Under the pieces are notes generated by a model. The model was given only the letters and a program-made list of their open reading frames with translations, was not told the origin of the DNA and searched no databases. Below, in pieces: positions 5,903-8,450 of a stretch of DNA of 8,450 nucleotides (the first letter of the stretch is position 1; the number at the start of each line of letters is the position of its first letter). The stretch comes from an uncultured bacterium (GTDB lineage: Bacteria > Planctomycetota > UBA1135 > GCA-002686595). The translations under genes and the position numbers were made by a program. The stretch lies in assembly GCA_902826945.1 (NCBI GenBank), contig CADEGS010000190.1, positions 1 through 8,450 on the forward strand, given 5' to 3'.

Positions 5903-7861
5903 ATGGCCTCGACGCGCTCAACCCTGGCCGCCGGCTCCGCGCCGGCCGCGCGCCCCGGGGCGCTCGCGCTCGAGGACGCGCTGGCCGCGGCGCGCGACGC
6001 GGTGCTCGCCGACCAGGCCCCGGACGGGGCGTGGTGCTACCCGCTCGAGGCGGACGTGACGATCCCGGCCGAGCTCGTGCTGATGATGCACTGGCTGGAC
6101 GAGGTGGAGCCCGGCCTCCAGGAGCGCCTGGCGGCGTACGTGCGCCGCGGCCAGGGCGAGGACGGCGGCTGGCCGCTCTACCACGGCGGCGCGCTCGAGC
6201 TGTCGGCCACCGTCAAGGCCTACTGGGCGCTCAAGCTCGCCGGCGACGATCCGGCGGCGCCGCACATGGCGCGCGCGCGCGCGGCCGTCCTGGCGCGCGG
6301 CGGCGCGGCGCGCTCGAACGTGTTCACGCGCATCGCGCTGGCGCTCTTCGGCCTGGTGCCCTGGCGCGCCACGCCGTTCCTGCCGGCCGAGATCGTGCTC
6401 CTGCCGCGCTGGTTCCCGTTCTGCCTCGGCAAGGTCTCGTACTGGTCGCGCACGGTCATGGTGCCGCTGGCGGTCCTGTGCAGCCTGCGCGCGCGCGCCG
6501 CGAACCCGACCGGGACGACCCTCGACGAGCTCTTCGTGCGGCCGCCGGCGCAGGAGCGCGACTGGTTCCCGGCGCGCTCGCGCGCCAACCGCCGGCTGCT
6601 CCGGCTGGAGCGCCTGGCGCGCCTCTGCGAGCCGCTGCTGCGCATCACGCTGCGCCGGCGCGCGCTGCGCCGCGCCGAGGCCTGGATCCTCGAGCGCCTG
6701 AACGGGGAGGACGGCCTGGGCGCGATCTTCCCCGCCATGGTCGGCGCGCTCGAGGCGCTGCTCGCGCTCGGGCACGCGCGCGACTCCGCGCCCTGCCGCC
6801 AGGCCGCGCGCGCGATCGAGCGCCTGGTCGTGCTGGAGGAGGACGGCCGCGCCTGGTGCCAGCCGTGCTTCTCGCCGGTGTGGGACACGGCGCTGGCCTC
6901 GCTCGCGCTCCAGGAGAGCCTGGCCGTGCTGCCCTGCGCCGCCGCGAACGCCGCGCTGGCGCGCGCGCACGCCTGGCTCGAGGAGCGTCAGGTCCTCGAC
7001 GGCCCGGCCGACTGGCGCGCGGCGCGGCCGGGGCTCGCGCCGGGCGGCTGGCCTTTCCAGTACGCGAACGCGCACTACCCCGACCTCGACGACACCGCGG
7101 TCGCGGCCTGGGCGCTGTGGCGCAGCGACCGCGCCGCGCACGCGCGCGCGATCGGGCGCGCGGCCGACTGGCTGTGCGGCATGCAGTCCCGCGACGGCGG
7201 CTTCGCCGCCTTCGACGCCGACAACACGCACGCCTGGCTGAACGAGATCCCCTTCGCCGACCACGGCGCGCTGCTCGACCCGCCGACGGCCGACGTGACC
7301 GCGCGCGTGAGCGTCTTCCTGGCGCGGCTCGGGCGCCCGGGCGACGCCGCCGTGCTGGCGCGCGCGCTCGACTGGCTGCTCGCGGCGCAGGAGCCCGACG
7401 GCTCCTGGTTCGGCCGCTGGGGAACGAACCACGTCTACGGCACGTGGTCGGCGCTGTGCGCGCTGGAGGCGGTGGAGGACCCGCGCAAGGCCGACGCCGT
7501 GCGGCGCGCCGTCCTCTGGCTCGAGCGCGCGCAGCGCGAGGACGGCGGCTGGGGCGAGTCGAACGACACCTACTGGCCGGCGCACGCGCGCCCCGCCGGC
7601 CGCCCGTGCCCCAGCACGCCGTTCCAGACCGCCTGGGCGCTGCTCGGGCTGCAGGCGGCGGGCGCGGGCGGCTCCCCCGCCGCGGCGCGCGGCGCCCAGC
7701 ACCTGCTCGCGACGCAGGGAGCGGACGGCGCGTGGGCGAGCGACGAGCACACCGCGCCGGGCTTCCCGCGCGTCTTCTACCTGCGCTACCACGGCTACCG
7801 GCGGATCTTCCCGCTGTGGGCTCTGGCGCGGCACGCGGCGCTCGCCGCGGCGTCCCGATGA
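5903..7861 (+). CDS. shc: squalene-hopene cyclase
   Basis: This membrane-associated class II triterpene cyclase turns squalene into hopene/hopanol (also called HpnF). The 652 residues match the family length. The catalytic acid motif DLDDTA is at 394-399, with Asp396 corresponding to Asp376 of the Alicyclobacillus enzyme. QW-type repeats are visible at 38-44, 84-90, 428-434, 496-502, 544-550 and 605-611. From my recall of the Alicyclobacillus enzyme, Phe385 matches its Phe365, Phe621 its Phe601, Tyr626 its Tyr606 and Tyr629 its Tyr609, while Phe437 replaces its Tyr420, a common substitution in Gram-negative cyclases. DPPTADVTAR and GEDGLGAIFPAM are further typical blocks. The ATG at 5903 lies 8 nt after the squalene synthase stop. 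The same frame is open back to 4943, but that part is a shadow of the squalene synthase gene. The stop overlaps the hpnG start (ATGA). Confidence 0.98.
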   Translation: MASTRSTLAAGSAPAARPGALALEDALAAARDAVLADQAPDGAWCYPLEADVTIPAELVLMMHWLDEVEPGLQERLAAYVRRGQGEDGGWPLYHGGALELSATVKAYWALKLAGDDPAAPHMARARAAVLARGGAARSNVFTRIALALFGLVPWRATPFLPAEIVLLPRWFPFCLGKVSYWSRTVMVPLAVLCSLRARAANPTGTTLDELFVRPPAQERDWFPARSRANRRLLRLERLARLCEPLLRITLRRRALRRAEAWILERLNGEDGLGAIFPAMVGALEALLALGHARDSAPCRQAARAIERLVVLEEDGRAWCQPCFSPVWDTALASLALQESLAVLPCAAANAALARAHAWLEERQVLDGPADWRAARPGLAPGGWPFQYANAHYPDLDDTAVAAWALWRSDRAAHARAIGRAADWLCGMQSRDGGFAAFDADNTHAWLNEIPFADHGALLDPPTADVTARVSVFLARLGRPGDAAVLARALDWLLAAQEPDGSWFGRWGTNHVYGTWSALCALEAVEDPRKADAVRRAVLWLERAQREDGGWGESNDTYWPAHARPAGRPCPSTPFQTAWALLGLQAAGAGGSPAAARGAQHLLATQGADGAWASDEHTAPGFPRVFYLRYHGYRRIFPLWALARHAALAAASR

Positions 7862-8450
7862 GCGCCATCGGTCTGGTCTGCGCGCTCGCGCTCGAGGCGC
7901 GCACCGTGCCTCGCGCGCGCGGGCGCGAGGTCGTCGTCTCGGGCGTCGGGCCGGAGCGTGCGCGGCGCGCGGCGGACGCGCTCGTCGCGCGCGGCGCGCG
8001 CGCGCTCGTGAGCTGGGGCCTGGCCGGCGGCCTCGACCCGGCGCTCGCGGCCGGCGCGCTGCTCGTGCCCGCGGCGGTGCTCGGGCGCGACGGGCGGCGC
8101 TTCGAGACCGACGCGCGCTGGAGCCGCGCGCTGCGGGCGCGCCTGGCGCTCTCCGGCGGCGCGGCGCTGGTCGAGAGCGAGCGCGCGCTCGCCACGCCGG
8201 CCGAGAAGCGCGCGCTGTTCGAGGCCACGCGCGCCGCGGGCGTGGACATGGAGAGCGCGGCCGTCGCGGCGCGCGCGCGCGAGGCCGGCCTGCCCTTCGT
8301 CGCCGTGCGCGCCGTGTGCGACGCGGCCGGCGTGGCGCTGCCGCGCGCGGCGCTCGAGGCCGTCGTGGACGGGCGGCCGCGCGCCGGGCGGCTGCTCTTC
8401 GCGCTCGCGGCGCGGCCCGGCGAGCTGGCGCCGCTGCTCGGGCTGTGGCG
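7858..8450 (+). CDS. hpnG: hopanoid-associated phosphorylase/nucleosidase HpnG (3' end outside window)
   Basis: HpnG belongs to the purine nucleoside phosphorylase/MTA nucleosidase fold and removes adenine from adenosylhopane on the way to ribosylhopane and bacteriohopanetetrol. I translated it by hand: 197 complete codons without a stop, then the window ends, so a C-terminal piece is missing (family members are usually about 230-250 residues). The N-terminus GLVCALALEAR (5-15) has the conserved Glu13 at the position of the MTA-nucleosidase catalytic Glu. SWGLAGGLDPALAAGALLVP (52-71) is the phosphate/ribose-site block. VDMESAAVAARA (129-140) is the nucleoside-binding Met-Glu motif, and VAVRAVCDAAG (148-158) carries the catalytic Asp155. 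The ATG overlaps the shc stop by 4 nt, indicating translational coupling, and no Shine-Dalgarno is visible. Its presence implies that the cell also has the radical-SAM enzyme HpnH, possibly next downstream. Confidence 0.93.
   Translation, partial: MSAIGLVCALALEARTVPRARGREVVVSGVGPERARRAADALVARGARALVSWGLAGGLDPALAAGALLVPAAVLGRDGRRFETDARWSRALRARLALSGGAALVESERALATPAEKRALFEATRAAGVDMESAAVAARAREAGLPFVAVRAVCDAAGVALPRAALEAVVDGRPRAGRLLFALAARPGELAPLLGLW

Noticed and set aside
4671..5921. Upstream extension of the permease frame to give a 708-residue protein.
   Set aside because: The extra N-terminal part is antisense to squalene synthase. The membrane protein starts cleanly with a short charged N-terminus and TM1 at the 4670 ATG.
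6271..6290. Alternating GCGCGC runs, here and at several other places, as Z-DNA or a repeat element.
   Set aside because: They fall inside coding sequence, encode ordinary Ala/Arg codons, and reflect the overall composition.
5918..7834. Long minus-strand open frame antisense to the cyclase (638 codons).
   Set aside because: Its composition (Arg, Ala, Val, Gln, Glu) is that of a reverse complement of GC-rich coding sequence, and it has no domain.
4943..7861. A single 972-codon plus-strand frame that could suggest a long fusion upstream of the cyclase.
   Set aside because: Before 5903 the frame is a +/-1 shadow of the squalene synthase gene: Arg/Ala-rich, with no domain. The recognised cyclase begins at the ATG at 5903.

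Overview
The window is extremely GC-rich (roughly three quarters G+C by eye, with long runs of CG dinucleotides) and carries eight protein genes packed with little spacing. A Kdo transferase for lipid A/LPS indicates a Gram-negative cell with an outer membrane. The hopanoid genes, the composition and an ArsR/SRPBCC regulatory pair fit a high-GC deltaproteobacterial or myxobacterial-like lineage, or a similar uncultured Gram-negative phylum. The sequence alone does not settle the taxon.

Layout. The left half reads leftwards (minus strand). In transcription order it holds a ten-helix EamA/DMT permease (4670-3795), an ArsR-type winged-helix repressor (3762-3427), an AHSA1-type SRPBCC protein overlapping it by 4 bp (3430-2867), the Kdo transferase waaA/kdtA (about 2804-1374) and S-adenosylmethionine synthetase metK (1237-59). 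Two AT-richer spots stand out: a probable promoter just ahead of the ArsR gene, and a possible metK promoter at the very end of waaA followed by a leader of about 120 nt with two stem-loops.

The right half reads rightwards (plus strand) from a 123-bp divergent gap. It is a compact hopanoid operon: a one-enzyme, eukaryote-like squalene synthase (4794-5894), squalene-hopene cyclase shc (5903-7861) and hpnG (7858 to beyond the window end, overlapping shc by 4 bp).

How the genes fit together. The plus-strand operon should turn two farnesyl diphosphates into squalene, cyclise squalene to hopene, and process the adenosyl-hopane intermediate towards C35 side-chain hopanoids. HpnH, which makes that intermediate from S-adenosylmethionine, is not in the window and may lie just downstream. 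WaaA adds Kdo to lipid A, so both halves contribute lipids of the cell envelope, and MetK makes the SAM that the extended-hopanoid branch consumes. The ArsR/SRPBCC pair looks like an independently regulated insert between the permease and waaA. I found no mobile elements, CRISPR arrays, rRNA or tRNA genes. The window is mainly a housekeeping and lipid-metabolism region; its least ordinary points are the squalene synthase type and the structured metK leader.
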